Positions 31,507 to 40,461 are shown, counted from the first letter of the stretch. The stretch: DNA of 40,826 nucleotides from CAZDAM01 sp964503595 (GCA_964503595.1 CAZDAM010000016.1:1-40826), one strand, 5' to 3'. Made by a program: numbers and translations. Notes: generated by a model not told the origin, from the sequence alone.

Positions 31507-32956
31507 CTTCCACCTGACGCAAAAAGACCCGCATGATGCGGCGATACAGTTCATCCTTCAGAATGGCATCCTCACAACCGGTGTCAATATTGGGATTGTC
31601 ATTGACCTCAATCAGATAGAACTGGTTGCCAACCTGCTTCAGATCCACGCCATAAAGGCCCTTTCCAATCAGATTGGCTCCCTTCAGAGCCGTCTTGATC
31701 AGACGGGTGGGAGCCTGCTCAACCGGAATGGTTTCCACCTGACCATAACGGGTGTGCCCGGAATCATGGCGGGCAATCTGCCAGTGCTTTTTGACCATAT
31801 GGTATTTGCAGACATAAAGCGGTTGTCCATCAATAATACCGATCCTCCAGTCAAACTCTGTCGGCAAAAACTCCTGGGCAATCAGAAGCTCGGATTTCAT
31901 CAGAAGATTCTCACAGACTGATTTAAGCTCGGCTGCATCCTTGACCTTGACCACTCCCTGAGAAAAAGCGCTGTCAGGCTGCTTCAAAACCATGGGAAAA
32001 CCCAGATCACGTGCGGCTTCCTCAAAATTGCCCTTGTGCAGGATCACGGTCCACGGAACCGGAACCTTGTTTTTCAGCATGAGCTCGGCCAGATAGACCT
32101 TGTTGGTGCAGCGCAGAATAGACTGGGGATCATCCATGACAACCATGCCCAAAGCCTCGGCCCGACGGGCAAAACGATAGGTAAAATGGTTCACGCTGGT
32201 GGTCTGGCGAATAAAGAGCGCATCAAATTCAGCCAGACGGGAATAATCCTCCCTGGTGATTCTTTCCACATAAAAGCCCAGGGATTCCGCCGCTTTCTCA
32301 AACTTCTTGATGGCTGCATCCGAGGAAGGACGATGCTTTTCAAACGGATCATAAAGAATGGCCAGATCATAGCGGGCTGATTTTTTCTTACGCACCTTGC
32401 GGGGACTCGCAAAGTACTTTTCCGCGGATTTGACCGCAAAGCCCTTGTGCTCCTGAAGGATGTCATTTGCCGCCAGAGGCTCAAGCTTGATCAGGTTCCA
32501 GCCATCACTGTTCTTTGAGAATTTCGCCCTTAGAAACGGAGCCGGAAACAGATTGAAAATCTGGGCAGCCAACCTGTCCAGGCGGCGATCCACACTATGC
32601 CCGAAGTAGAGTTCGAAATGGTAGGCCCCGACTTCAACCGGCTTGAGAGCCTTCTGGATTTCCTGATCAAAATCCTCACTGACCAGCCTCGTCAGCGTGG
32701 CACTTTTCAAATCCTGAATCGTCATCACGTCCGGAATCGGATGGTGTCCCCTGGCCACGGCCAGAAGACTCACATAGTAGCCCAGAGTCTGATAGCGGTA
32801 GGAACGGCACATATTGAAAACCTGCACGTTCTTACGGGCGGCATAGGCCGGATCCGTGACATAGGCACGGGCAGTGACAATTTCCACTCCCTCAACATGC
32901 AATGGCCAGTCCGAGGGGGAATTGACGATCACCAGAGGTAATCGTGACTGCGGCAT
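31481..32956 (-). CDS. RimK-like ATP-grasp ligase with N-terminal RLAN-type domain
   Basis: 491 residues. The N-terminal 190 (starting VIVNSPSDWPLHVEGVEIV) match the RLAN-type domain that precedes RimK-like ATP-grasp enzymes; the C-terminal half has FPMVLKQPDSAFSQGVVKV (ATP/phosphate loop), FDWRIGIIDGQPLYVCKYH and LIEVNDNPNIDTGCED with the metal-binding Glu and Asn. ATP-grasp ligases of this group link amino acids to peptides or proteins via an acyl phosphate; the substrate is unknown. The ATG at 32956 has AAAGGAG 8 bases upstream. It lies 12 bases after the GGDEF gene. Confidence 0.9.
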   Translation of the reverse strand: MPQSRLPLVIVNSPSDWPLHVEGVEIVTARAYVTDPAYAARKNVQVFNMCRSYRYQTLGYYVSLLAVARGHHPIPDVMTIQDLKSATLTRLVSEDFDQEIQKALKPVEVGAYHFELYFGHSVDRRLDRLAAQIFNLFPAPFLRAKFSKNSDGWNLIKLEPLAANDILQEHKGFAVKSAEKYFASPRKVRKKKSARYDLAILYDPFEKHRPSSDAAIKKFEKAAESLGFYVERITREDYSRLAEFDALFIRQTTSVNHFTYRFARRAEALGMVVMDDPQSILRCTNKVYLAELMLKNKVPVPWTVILHKGNFEEAARDLGFPMVLKQPDSAFSQGVVKVKDAAELKSVCENLLMKSELLIAQEFLPTEFDWRIGIIDGQPLYVCKYHMVKKHWQIARHDSGHTRYGQVETIPVEQAPTRLIKTALKGANLIGKGLYGVDLKQVGNQFYLIEVNDNPNIDTGCEDAILKDELYRRIMRVFLRQVEDVSSGNWA

Positions 32957-32968
32957 ACAAGAACTCCT

Positions 32969-34726
32969 TTAAGCTGAAGTCACGCGGTTGCGGCCGCCTT
33001 CTTTTGAAGTATAGAGAGCATCGTCGGCAGATTCGATCAGGCCCAGCGGTTCCCGCCCGTCATCCGGAAAAGTTGCAACCCCAAAGCTCATGGTCACGGG
33101 ATCTTTCAGACCGCTCAGTTTGGCCAGAGTTTCCTCGGCACGCTGGCGCACCCGGCTGGCAAATGTCATCGCCCCTTCCTTGTCCGTTTCCGGCAGGATA
33201 ATGGCAAATTCCTCGCCACCGATTCGAGCAACAAGATCGATATTGTCGCGGGCTTCCTGAAGCAGGATACGGGCCGCATTACGAATTACCGCATCACCCA
33301 TGATATGGCCGTAGGTATCATTCACCCGTTTGAAGAAGTCAATGTCGGTATAAATCAGGGAGAAGGTCTGATGATAGCGCTTGCCCTGCTCCAGTGTATC
33401 TTTGAGGCGATCCTCAAAATACCGGCGGATAAAAAGCCCGGTCAGACCATCGGTAATGGCCAGATTATAAAGCTGGCTATTTTCAATCGAGCGGGCAATC
33501 AGGGAAGCCAGACCCACCAGAAGGCGCTGATCATCCTCATCAAAATCCCCATCCAGCTTGTTGAGGATATTGATGACCCCAATCGCTTCATCATTGACCA
33601 CAAGAGGCACACAGACCAGGGAACGGATATTTGATTCTCTGTTTTCATCAATGCGTTTGAAGAGAGGATCCTCATAGCCCCGATTGGAAACATAGGGCAC
33701 CCGCTCGGAGTAAACCTTACCGGCAATGCCCTCACCAAGCGGAATACAGGAGGCCCGGTGCGGTTGATCGTACATTCCTCTTACCACGCGGGGAACAAGA
33801 TGCTGCTCCTTGGTATCCGCCAGAAGAATCGAGCCCCAGCGGGCATCAAGCCCTTCCACAGCCCGATCCAGAATATGATCCAGAACCTCGTTGGAATAAC
33901 ACTTGGTATTCATTTTCATGGAGGCTGACATCAGGGTTTCCAGCTCGTAAACCTTGCGATCCAGTCGCCGGTTCTTATCCTTGAGTTCATCAAACTGACT
34001 TTCAATCGTTCCCGCCATCGCTCTTAGGGAATCCTGAAGCTCCTGCTCCTCCAGAAATTCGGCTTCGTGAGAATCAACCTGATAATCACCTTCAGCGATT
34101 CTTGCCGCCATGCGATTGATCTCACGAATCGGCCGTGTGGCCCGTGCGGCCAGAAGAGAACCCAGAACAGACGCCAAAGCGATCGCCACCACAAAAATGA
34201 ACCAGAAGATTCTTCTCAGACCAGCCAGACGGCGATCGATTTCCGAGCGGTTCAGACCAAGGTTGACCAGACCGTAAAAACCCCGGATTTCCTCAATTTT
34301 GACCGGATATACCACCTCAATGACATCGCCGGAGCGATTCACGACATGATCTCTTCTCTGAAAGCCCGAACGAAATTCCTCAAGCCAGGTTGCAGCCGAA
34401 CCAAGAGTGAACTTGCGGCCCTCCTGGGCGGAATCGGTATGGGCAAGACAGATGCCATCAGCATTCAGGATATAGGCGTAATCGACGTCCACCTGCTCAA
34501 GACCCTCTTTGAGGTGCCGGGGAAGATTGACGTACTCGTTAGTCAGAATTTCATTCACGGAGGAAGTCGCAATCGACTGGGCTACCGTACGGGCGTTCTT
34601 AAGAATCAGCTCCGTGAGCATTTCCTCCTGACGATCCAGTACAAAAAAGCCTGTTGCCAGAAGCAGAAGGCCCATGGCAACTGCAATTTCCATCGTGGTC
34701 CGGGTAAGGAATCCTAGCTTGTTCAT
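32969..34726 (-). CDS. Membrane sensor diguanylate cyclase (periplasmic sensor-HAMP-GAF-GGDEF)
   Basis: 585 residues. TM1 about 11-31, a periplasmic Cache-like sensor about 32-170, TM2 about 172-194, HAMP about 195-245, a coiled coil, a GAF domain about 270-420, and GGDEF about 425-585. The active site reads GGEEF (503-507), with TDIDFFKRVND upstream, so it should make c-di-GMP. The RxxD inhibitory site is absent (DNID at the matching position), so product inhibition is probably lost. The start overlaps the stop of the PhnD-like gene (ATGA), suggesting that the binding protein feeds this sensor. Confidence 0.93.
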   Translation of the reverse strand: MNKLGFLTRTTMEIAVAMGLLLLATGFFVLDRQEEMLTELILKNARTVAQSIATSSVNEILTNEYVNLPRHLKEGLEQVDVDYAYILNADGICLAHTDSAQEGRKFTLGSAATWLEEFRSGFQRRDHVVNRSGDVIEVVYPVKIEEIRGFYGLVNLGLNRSEIDRRLAGLRRIFWFIFVVAIALASVLGSLLAARATRPIREINRMAARIAEGDYQVDSHEAEFLEEQELQDSLRAMAGTIESQFDELKDKNRRLDRKVYELETLMSASMKMNTKCYSNEVLDHILDRAVEGLDARWGSILLADTKEQHLVPRVVRGMYDQPHRASCIPLGEGIAGKVYSERVPYVSNRGYEDPLFKRIDENRESNIRSLVCVPLVVNDEAIGVINILNKLDGDFDEDDQRLLVGLASLIARSIENSQLYNLAITDGLTGLFIRRYFEDRLKDTLEQGKRYHQTFSLIYTDIDFFKRVNDTYGHIMGDAVIRNAARILLQEARDNIDLVARIGGEEFAIILPETDKEGAMTFASRVRQRAEETLAKLSGLKDPVTMSFGVATFPDDGREPLGLIESADDALYTSKEGGRNRVTSA

Positions 34727-35589
34727 AATCCCAACATCCGCCTTACAGGTTCATAAGCCGCGTCTGTAGTCCGGTGAAAACCGGTGAGAGCCCGAATGTT
34801 CTGAATCACATGGTTTGCTTCTTCAGAAACCAGAAGCTCCACCAGTCTCTCTCCGAGTTCATCGGCAAGACCTTTCCGCAGGACTAAAGGTTCATTGGGG
34901 ATCGGACCGGTCTTGGCCAGAACACGAAACTGATCTTGTTTGGATTGGAAAGCGGAAGATTCCAGAATACCCGCAAAGCAGGCCCCGGCATCAAACTGCT
35001 GCATAAAAACGGCCCAGGCCACGGAATCATGTTTGTCCAGAAAGTCAATCTGGCCCAGATCCTGCTCCTGAATACCGTGACGATTAAGAATGGACATGGG
35101 AAAAAGATAACCGGAGCTCGAATCACGAGAAACAAAGGCGACTTTTTTTCCTCTTAAATCTTCAACAGAAGCAATGGATGAGTCCGCCCGTACCAGAAAC
35201 TGCCCCTCATAGCTGTCCTTGCCCCTCCAGATCGGACTGACAAGCGGCTTTCCGGGAAGTTTCTCCCTTGGAATCCGGCAATAAAAAACCGTACCCAGCC
35301 AGGCCACCTCAAGATTTCCGGCCTGAAGCTCCTCAAGAACTCTTTCATAGGTTCGGTAAAGCTTCAGTTCAGCCCGGTAGCCCGGAAGATTCTCCCTCAG
35401 ATACATCATGACCGGGTGATGGCCAATCATCACATCGCGCGGGGATTCATAGGTCTGACGCCCTATTCTGAGAGGTTTGAGAGACTGCTGGTAAAGAACA
35501 TCCGCCGGAGTCTGGGCATAGACGGGCAGAAGGGTCAGAAGCCCTACAGAAATCAAGCGCCACCAAGTCCCAAAACGTGTCACAATCAC
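34723..35589 (-). CDS. PhnD-like periplasmic substrate-binding protein
   Basis: 288 residues. N-terminal signal peptide (RLISVGLLTLLPVYA-Q), then a PhnD/phosphonate-type binding fold: EVAWLGTVFYCR, DLRGKKVAFVSRDSSSGYLFPM and FDAGACFAGI are characteristic strand-loop motifs. The start is GTG at 35589 (or GTG at 35583). No ABC permease or ATPase is nearby; instead the gene overlaps a membrane diguanylate cyclase, so the protein probably serves as a sensor accessory rather than a transporter subunit. The ligand is unknown; phosphonates are only one possibility. Confidence 0.88.
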   Translation of the reverse strand: MIVTRFGTWWRLISVGLLTLLPVYAQTPADVLYQQSLKPLRIGRQTYESPRDVMIGHHPVMMYLRENLPGYRAELKLYRTYERVLEELQAGNLEVAWLGTVFYCRIPREKLPGKPLVSPIWRGKDSYEGQFLVRADSSIASVEDLRGKKVAFVSRDSSSGYLFPMSILNRHGIQEQDLGQIDFLDKHDSVAWAVFMQQFDAGACFAGILESSAFQSKQDQFRVLAKTGPIPNEPLVLRKGLADELGERLVELLVSEEANHVIQNIRALTGFHRTTDAAYEPVRRMLGL

Positions 35590-35679
35590 TTCCCGAATTC
35601 CGCCCGCAAAGGAATGGCGCCAAGGTTAGATCATGCCCGTGGTAACTGTCACGCCTTCTTTACCCCTTGAGGCAGGATA

Positions 35680-35706
35680 TTGACGAATTTCCACCTGAGG
35701 GATAAT
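35680..35706 (+). promoter_or_regulatory. Likely promoter of queF
   Basis: TTGACG at 35680-35685 and GATAAT at 35701-35706 with a short 15-base spacer. Transcription would start near 35713, leaving a leader of about 18 bases with AAGGAG. The leader is too short for a riboswitch. Confidence 0.45.
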
Positions 35707-35730
35707 CTGCGCCTAAATTTAAGGAGAATC

Positions 35731-36093
35731 ATGGCAACGCAACCTCAAAATCATGTTGATACGTTCGAAAATCCGCGTCCCGGACGCCCCTATGAAATTT
35801 TTATCGAGTGCCCGGAATTCAGCTGTATCTGCCCCCTGACTTCCCAGCCAGACTACGCTGATATTGAGATTCGCTATATTCCGGATCAGAAATGTGTCGA
35901 ACTAAAAAGCCTGAAGCTGTACTTCTGGTCCTTTCGGGATCGGGGTGTTTTTCACGAGGCCGTCACCAACGAAATGCTCGATACCCTGGCCAAGGCTACC
36001 GAGCCTGTTTTCATGGAAATCCGGGCCCGCTTTCGCGCCCGCGGCGGAATCACAACCACTGTGATTGCCACTCACGGCAGCCGCCCATCGTGA
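35731..36093 (+). CDS. queF: NADPH-dependent 7-cyano-7-deazaguanine (preQ0) reductase
   Basis: 120 residues of the short, single-domain (YkvM-type) QueF branch. It reduces preQ0 to preQ1 in queuosine biosynthesis. ECPEFSCICPLTSQPDYA contains the catalytic Cys34, and Asp41 seven residues later; VELKSLKLYFWSFRD (57-71) matches the substrate motif and FHE (74-76) is also conserved. The start at 35731 has AAGGAG 5 bases upstream; a longer frame to 35680 would lie in the promoter. Single gene, divergent from the PhnD-like gene. The rest of the queuosine pathway is not in the window. Confidence 0.95.
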   Translation: MATQPQNHVDTFENPRPGRPYEIFIECPEFSCICPLTSQPDYADIEIRYIPDQKCVELKSLKLYFWSFRDRGVFHEAVTNEMLDTLAKATEPVFMEIRARFRARGGITTTVIATHGSRPS

Positions 36094-36154
36094 TAAATGC
36101 GGTGGGCGGAGGTGTAAGAGTACCGCTCAAAGAAGGGTATATCTCTTAAAAAAC

Positions 36155-36193
36155 GACCCTTTTAGGCGACAGTTTCTGTCGCCTAAAAGGGTC
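36155..36193. terminator. Perfect 17-bp hairpin, probably a bidirectional or minus-strand terminator
   Basis: GACCCTTTTAGGCGACA (36155-36171), loop GTTTC, and its perfect complement (36177-36193). On the minus strand it is followed by GTTTTTT, as in a Rho-independent terminator; on the plus strand an A run precedes it and no T run follows. It may have ended the minus-strand operon at 37175 before the insertion sequence separated them, and may also stop queF. Confidence 0.55.
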
Positions 36194-36208
36194 TGTTATC
36201 GGAAGACA

Positions 36209-37128
36209 TATAGCAGAATCATTTTTTTGTGCGATAATGGTTTTCCCTTTTCTTTTTTTGTCAGGAACGAAACCCACACACCCTATTCCAAAGAATTCCG
36301 AAAGCATGTATTTGAGTACAAAAAACAGCATGGTCTAACTTTCGAGCAAACCAGTGAGCATTTTGGCGTCCACATCAGCTCATTATTTCGCTGGGTCCAT
36401 CTCCCCGAACCATGCAAGAGTAAAAACAGGCCCTCTATCAAAATTGATATGGAAAAGCTGGCAAAGGATGTTGAGCAACGCAGTGATGATTACCAATGGG
36501 AAAGAGCCGAGCGTTTCAACGTGGGCCAATCAACGATTCATTATGCGCTGAAGCGTTTAAATACGACCTTTAAAAAAAGCCTTCGACACCCCAAGGCCAA
36601 TGAAGCTCATCGACAAAGCTTTCAGATCCGTATTAAAGAGTACGAAAAAAACGGCTATGACATCCTGTAGCTTGATGAAAGCGGGTTTGCGAAGTGCCTG
36701 CCCCGGACTCATGGGTACTCCCCCAAAAGCCAACGATGCTATGGGAAACAGGACTGGAATGCGAAAGGGAGGCTCATGCTATTTGAGCCATCATTCGCAA
36801 TGTTTTTGTGACACTCAGCCTGTTTGCCGGTAGCATTAATTGGGACGTCTTTTTTGCGTGGCTCACACAAGACCTCTTGCTGCCAAAAATAGCCTCGAAC
36901 ACCGTGATCGTGATGGATAACGCGACATTCCATAAGCGGACAGATATGCTAAAAGCGATCCAGGAAAAAGACTGTATTCTGGAATAATCCCTCCATATAG
37001 CCCTGATCTTAATCCTGTAGAGAAAAAGTGGGCACAGGTAAAATCCATCAGAAAAAAGAAACGCTGCTCAGTGGAAATCTTGTTTTCCGAGCATTTGCAG
37101 TATCGCGGTTTATCTTGATCCAGCTATA
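36209..37128 (+). mobile_element. Decayed IS630-family insertion sequence
   Basis: A transposase pseudogene (36260-37118) lies between imperfect 13-base inverted repeats: TATAGCAGAATCA (36209-36221) and TGATCCAGCTATA (37116-37128), 11 of 13 positions complementary and both beginning with TA on the outside, as expected for an element that inserts at TA. The total of about 920 bases is near the family size. The ends are inferred from the repeat match alone. Confidence 0.6.
36260..37118 (+). pseudogene. IS630-family transposase pseudogene
   Basis: Read across frames, the product has an N-terminal helix-turn-helix region (YSKEFRKHVFEYKKQHG, EHFGVHISSLFRWV) and the DDE domain motifs LDESGF, VMDNATFHKR and PPYSPDLNPVEKKW, which mark IS630/Tc1-mariner-like transposases. 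It is broken by TAG at 36668-36670, an apparent one-base deletion near 36776, TGA at 36784-36786 and another one-base deletion near 36986. The original start codon is not evident; the frame can be read from about 36260, after AGGA. No second copy occurs in the window. It cannot make an active transposase. Confidence 0.88.
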
Positions 37129-37174
37129 CATAAGTTCAGAGGCACTTTTTTATGCCTGATCGGTGCTCCAGAAC

Positions 37175-37504
37175 CTAACTTTGAGGGTTTTCCTGCTCCA
37201 CATCAGGCGGGAACATAGCAAGAAGCTCTTCGATCCGCAAAAGCTCCTGACGGGCACTGCTGACTTCCGGTGGCACATAGGACATGAATCCTGCGGCGGC
37301 AATTCCAATCACAATCATAAGAGACTGCCTTGCCGATGCATCCTGGACACCAAGAGCCATCACTCCTGCAACCAGAAAGGCACAAAGCCCCCAGTTGCGG
37401 CGTATTTCCTGACCATTCAGGACTTTTTCCAGTTCATCCTTCTGTTTCAGGAGATCCTTTTTTTCCACTTTCAAAGTTGCGGTTGGAAGCTGAATTTTGG
37501 CCAT
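37175..37504 (-). CDS. Small two-helix membrane protein
   Basis: 109 residues. A charged helical N-terminus (about 1-35, possibly coiled coil) is followed by two hydrophobic segments, NWGLCAFLVAGVMALGV and SLMIVIGIAAAGFMSYV, with a short loop between, then a polar C-terminal helix. A hairpin in the inner membrane with both ends in the cytosol is predicted. The ATG has GGGA 6 bases upstream and lies 1 base after the TerB-TPR gene stop, so they are co-transcribed. Family not recognised. Confidence 0.7.
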   Translation of the reverse strand: MAKIQLPTATLKVEKKDLLKQKDELEKVLNGQEIRRNWGLCAFLVAGVMALGVQDASARQSLMIVIGIAAAGFMSYVPPEVSSARQELLRIEELLAMFPPDVEQENPQS

Positions 37505-37505
37505 A

Positions 37506-40067
37506 TCATCCCTGCTGGCGGAGGGCCAGCGTATTCGTCATCATGCGGGAACGTGCAATCAGAGGCTTTAAATCCACGTGATGGAGTTTTTCCAGCTGGC
37601 GATAGAGCTTTTCCAGCCTTTCTTCCTTGGGAAAGCTTAAATCCACAAGCTTGAGATATCCCAAAGCACGCCGATCCAGGATATCCGTCTGAAGCTTGCG
37701 CTCACAGTAAAGCAAAAGGGCTTCCTTGTAGTCCGGCTTGATCTTCAGACACTGATCGAGCCATTCAAAAGCCTCGGACTTCCGTCCAACCTCAAAGCAC
37801 AGGCATCCCAGAAAGTAATAGAGTTTGAAATCATCCTGAAACTTGCGGCGAATCAGTTCCTTGCAAAGAGCCATCATCTTCAGAACTTCTTCCTGATTGG
37901 AACTCAGAAAGAGTACATTTTCGATCATGGCATGGTAATAGATCGCCTCATCCGGATCTTTTTTCTGTCCAATCTGGCTGATAATTTTAATCGAGGTGAA
38001 ATTGCGGGCTTCCAGAGCATCAATCAGAGGCTCGATCTTCCGCTTTTCGATCAGATAGGACGAAACTTTCTGCCAGTAGACCAGCTTCTTGGTTTCTTCC
38101 TCCACAATGAACAGGCGGTAGCGCCCTGAATTGGCCCTCACCAGACGCTGGAATGCATCCGGATCCTGCATGGGGACAGAGCGCGTCATAAGAAGACTGC
38201 CCATGACATTCAGGAGATAGAATTCCACACTGAAAGTACTTGAAGTGGAATCCACCAGTAGATAATCAATCTGATTGGCAATCTCAAACCATTTTCTGAG
38301 CATACGCCGGGGGGCAAAGACCATGACCCCGATTTCTTCCTGGCCTTCACTCATCTGGTTTTCTTCAAAACTGGTGATTTTGACTTCACCTTCAAGAGGA
38401 GAAAAATAATCTTCAATCTCTCCTCTGAAGTGAAAATGACTGGAGCCCGGAAGATAATCAATTTCCTTGAAAAAGCTCTCAAAGGAACGCTGGTATCCTT
38501 CCAGTCTCATCTGATTCCATTTATACCATTCCATGGATTTCAGAAGGTGACGGGAAACCCCGGACCAGCCCAGGCGGCGAAAACCGGTTTCCAGATGAGT
38601 GGCCGCTGGTTCGGCATCCACTTCTTCACGGGTTCTCTTCAGGATTTCCTTGAACTGAACTGCATTCAGACCCATTGCCCGGGCCGCAGCATTCAGAAGG
38701 TTTCTCTCACGGTTATCAATGGCCTTGTTGGCGAGAGCCAGCCTCAGCAAGCGGCTCATCAGGTGATTGCGGTCAAAATCCCCCATAGCCTGAATCTCGC
38801 CGTGACGGTACTCTCTTAGAACCTCACGAAGAACCCTTCGGTATTCCAGCGGCTTCACATCCAGGGCTTTCAGGAGGTTTCTTACAGCCTGGCGCTCAAA
38901 CTCGGTGATTTTTCCGTCCTTGTAGACTTCCTTCAAAAATTCGGAAACCACAATGAACTTGTCCAGATCCTCCCCCGCTCCGGCATTGACCAGCTCAAGC
39001 AAAGGTCTTAGCGGAGAGTCCTGCTTCAGGCTGATCCGCTTTCTGACTTCATCCAGCATGAAGCCTCTGAGCTTGTCGCGGTAGGCCGCCGGAATCCAGT
39101 AGAACATTTCGGAAATCACCGGAATATAAAAATAGCGAATCTCGAATTTCTCCGACTGATTGATCACCTCAGCCGTTACCCGGAAAAGATCCTGAAATGC
39201 GGCAAGCCTGCCCTGCTCAAGGCAGTAGAACAGAGAGTGGAAATAATAATGCAGAATCTCATCCAGAGGCTCGCATTCCTCACCCCGAAAATCGGTCAGA
39301 GGGTGATCCACAATCTGAAGCACAATATCCGCCAGAAGGCGGGAAGCAGCAATATAGTTTTCATCATACGGTGCCCTGTGTCCATGAAACATGAGATAGG
39401 GCAAAGTATCCAGAAACGCCATGAGCATGTGATTCTCACGAATCTTGAGCTGAATCGGAATCAGGGTTTCACGCACCCCTTCCAGAAATTCGATAATGGC
39501 TTTGGGGTTGCGGGAACTGACCTGGGAGTAGAAGGAATTGACAATTCCCACCGACAAATCGGCATTGGCCGAGCGGGTTTTGCAGGTTCTCAAAAGGCCA
39601 CGGATTTCTTCCGGGTTTAAATCGGTCCGATCGGCGTGACGGTTCCGGCGAGCTGCTTCAAGAGGGTTCCTTCGGGATGCAAGAACCACTTCCGGCACCC
39701 GCATCAGGCTTTGATCTTCTTCCTGAATCTTACCCAGCCCACGCTCAATCTGACGAATGCACTCCATGATTCTGACAGCATTCAGATCCGTGCTTTGAGC
39801 CAGATCTTCCAGAAGCCAGTTCAAGCGCACCTTGAGGTTGACCACTTCGGCATTCCAGTGCCGGGGCAATTCCCGAAACTGCTCTGCCAGAAGCTTGAAA
39901 AGCTCTACGCATCCCGCATTCCTTAACAACTCCTTTGCCCCGAGTTTGAGCTCTTTCTCCACCTCGGATCTCCAGGCATAAAATGCTGAATAATCCAGAG
40001 GATCAGCAAAAAAAGCCTGATAATTATCGCGGAGAATGCGGGTAGACTTGGAATCCTTTTGATTCAT
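37506..40067 (-). CDS. TerB-like and TPR-containing large cytosolic protein
   Basis: 853 residues, no signal or membrane helix. The N-terminal 340 are helical and unknown. Residues about 355-470 hold two TerB-like units (VVSEFLKEVYKDGKITEFER, and LRLALANKAIDNRERNLLNA), the acidic-helix fold of tellurite-resistance TerB and DjlA. A mixed region follows, about 530-680, and then TPR-like helices to the C-terminus (YFLGCLCFEVGRKSEAFEWL, LKIKPDYKEALLLYC). TerB domains are linked to membrane-associated stress and metal-sensing complexes, but the role here is unknown. The following two-TM protein may be its membrane anchor. Confidence 0.72.
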   Translation of the reverse strand: MNQKDSKSTRILRDNYQAFFADPLDYSAFYAWRSEVEKELKLGAKELLRNAGCVELFKLLAEQFRELPRHWNAEVVNLKVRLNWLLEDLAQSTDLNAVRIMECIRQIERGLGKIQEEDQSLMRVPEVVLASRRNPLEAARRNRHADRTDLNPEEIRGLLRTCKTRSANADLSVGIVNSFYSQVSSRNPKAIIEFLEGVRETLIPIQLKIRENHMLMAFLDTLPYLMFHGHRAPYDENYIAASRLLADIVLQIVDHPLTDFRGEECEPLDEILHYYFHSLFYCLEQGRLAAFQDLFRVTAEVINQSEKFEIRYFYIPVISEMFYWIPAAYRDKLRGFMLDEVRKRISLKQDSPLRPLLELVNAGAGEDLDKFIVVSEFLKEVYKDGKITEFERQAVRNLLKALDVKPLEYRRVLREVLREYRHGEIQAMGDFDRNHLMSRLLRLALANKAIDNRERNLLNAAARAMGLNAVQFKEILKRTREEVDAEPAATHLETGFRRLGWSGVSRHLLKSMEWYKWNQMRLEGYQRSFESFFKEIDYLPGSSHFHFRGEIEDYFSPLEGEVKITSFEENQMSEGQEEIGVMVFAPRRMLRKWFEIANQIDYLLVDSTSSTFSVEFYLLNVMGSLLMTRSVPMQDPDAFQRLVRANSGRYRLFIVEEETKKLVYWQKVSSYLIEKRKIEPLIDALEARNFTSIKIISQIGQKKDPDEAIYYHAMIENVLFLSSNQEEVLKMMALCKELIRRKFQDDFKLYYFLGCLCFEVGRKSEAFEWLDQCLKIKPDYKEALLLYCERKLQTDILDRRALGYLKLVDLSFPKEERLEKLYRQLEKLHHVDLKPLIARSRMMTNTLALRQQG

Positions 40068-40106
40068 TCTGGAAAACCTCGATCTGACTTCACAATTTCA
40101 CCCCAA

Positions 40107-40115
40107 ATGATAGCA
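40107..40115 (-). promoter_or_regulatory. Extended -10 promoter of the TerB-TPR operon
   Basis: On the minus strand TGCTATCAT has an extended TG and a TATCAT -10. It lies 39 bases upstream of the ATG at 40067. No -35 is visible. Confidence 0.5.
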
Positions 40116-40194
40116 TGGCGAAAAACAGTGCCTTCTGAATCAGACTATCGGTGAAACAGGGATTTGTATGAAGGGAAGTAGCCGGAACGCAACC

Positions 40195-40365
40195 TCAAAC
40201 CGTGTAGCCACGGTCAACGAGACGCTCGTACATCTCATCCAGACTGCGCTCAGATTTTTTCTGGGATTTTTTCAAATCGACCGGACGTGTGCATCCAGAA
40301 CCACGCAGCTCATCTGCAATCAGTCTTTCTTCCGCTGGGTCCACATCGGGTTTGGATTTTGTCAT
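40195..40365 (-). CDS. Small charged protein, 56 residues
   Basis: The ATG at 40365 opens a 57-codon frame: MTKSKPDVDPAEERLIADEL, then RGSGCTRPVDLKKSQKKSER and SLDEMYERLVDRGYTV. Its composition is protein-like (charged, soluble, helical, one Cys), and the opposite-strand frame over the same bases is not. No Shine-Dalgarno is present, but an extended -10 element ends 8 bases before the ATG, the same arrangement as dnaB. Family unknown. It stands alone between the TerB-TPR promoter and the TauE gene. Confidence 0.55.
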   Translation of the reverse strand: MTKSKPDVDPAEERLIADELRGSGCTRPVDLKKSQKKSERSLDEMYERLVDRGYTV

Positions 40366-40373
40366 AGGCGGTT

Positions 40374-40382
40374 ATTTTAGCA
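40374..40382 (-). promoter_or_regulatory. Extended -10 promoter of the 56-residue ORF
   Basis: On the minus strand TGCTAAAAT has an extended TG and TAAAAT. It ends 8 bases before the ATG at 40365, so a leaderless transcript is predicted. Confidence 0.5.
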
Positions 40383-40461
40383 CAAATCATGACCTATTCT
40401 TTGCTTTTTCGTTCATTGCCGGTTTTTTTCCCGGGAGAAGAGCAGCCTCTTGGATCCGAAA

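Noticed and set aside
35641..35730. preQ1 riboswitch upstream of queF
   Set aside because: The predicted leader is only about 18 bases, and no preQ1-type stem and A-rich tail with a C-rich loop can be found.
40168..40380. 70-residue open frame on the plus strand
   Set aside because: It is antisense to the 56-residue minus-strand ORF, which has better composition and a promoter.
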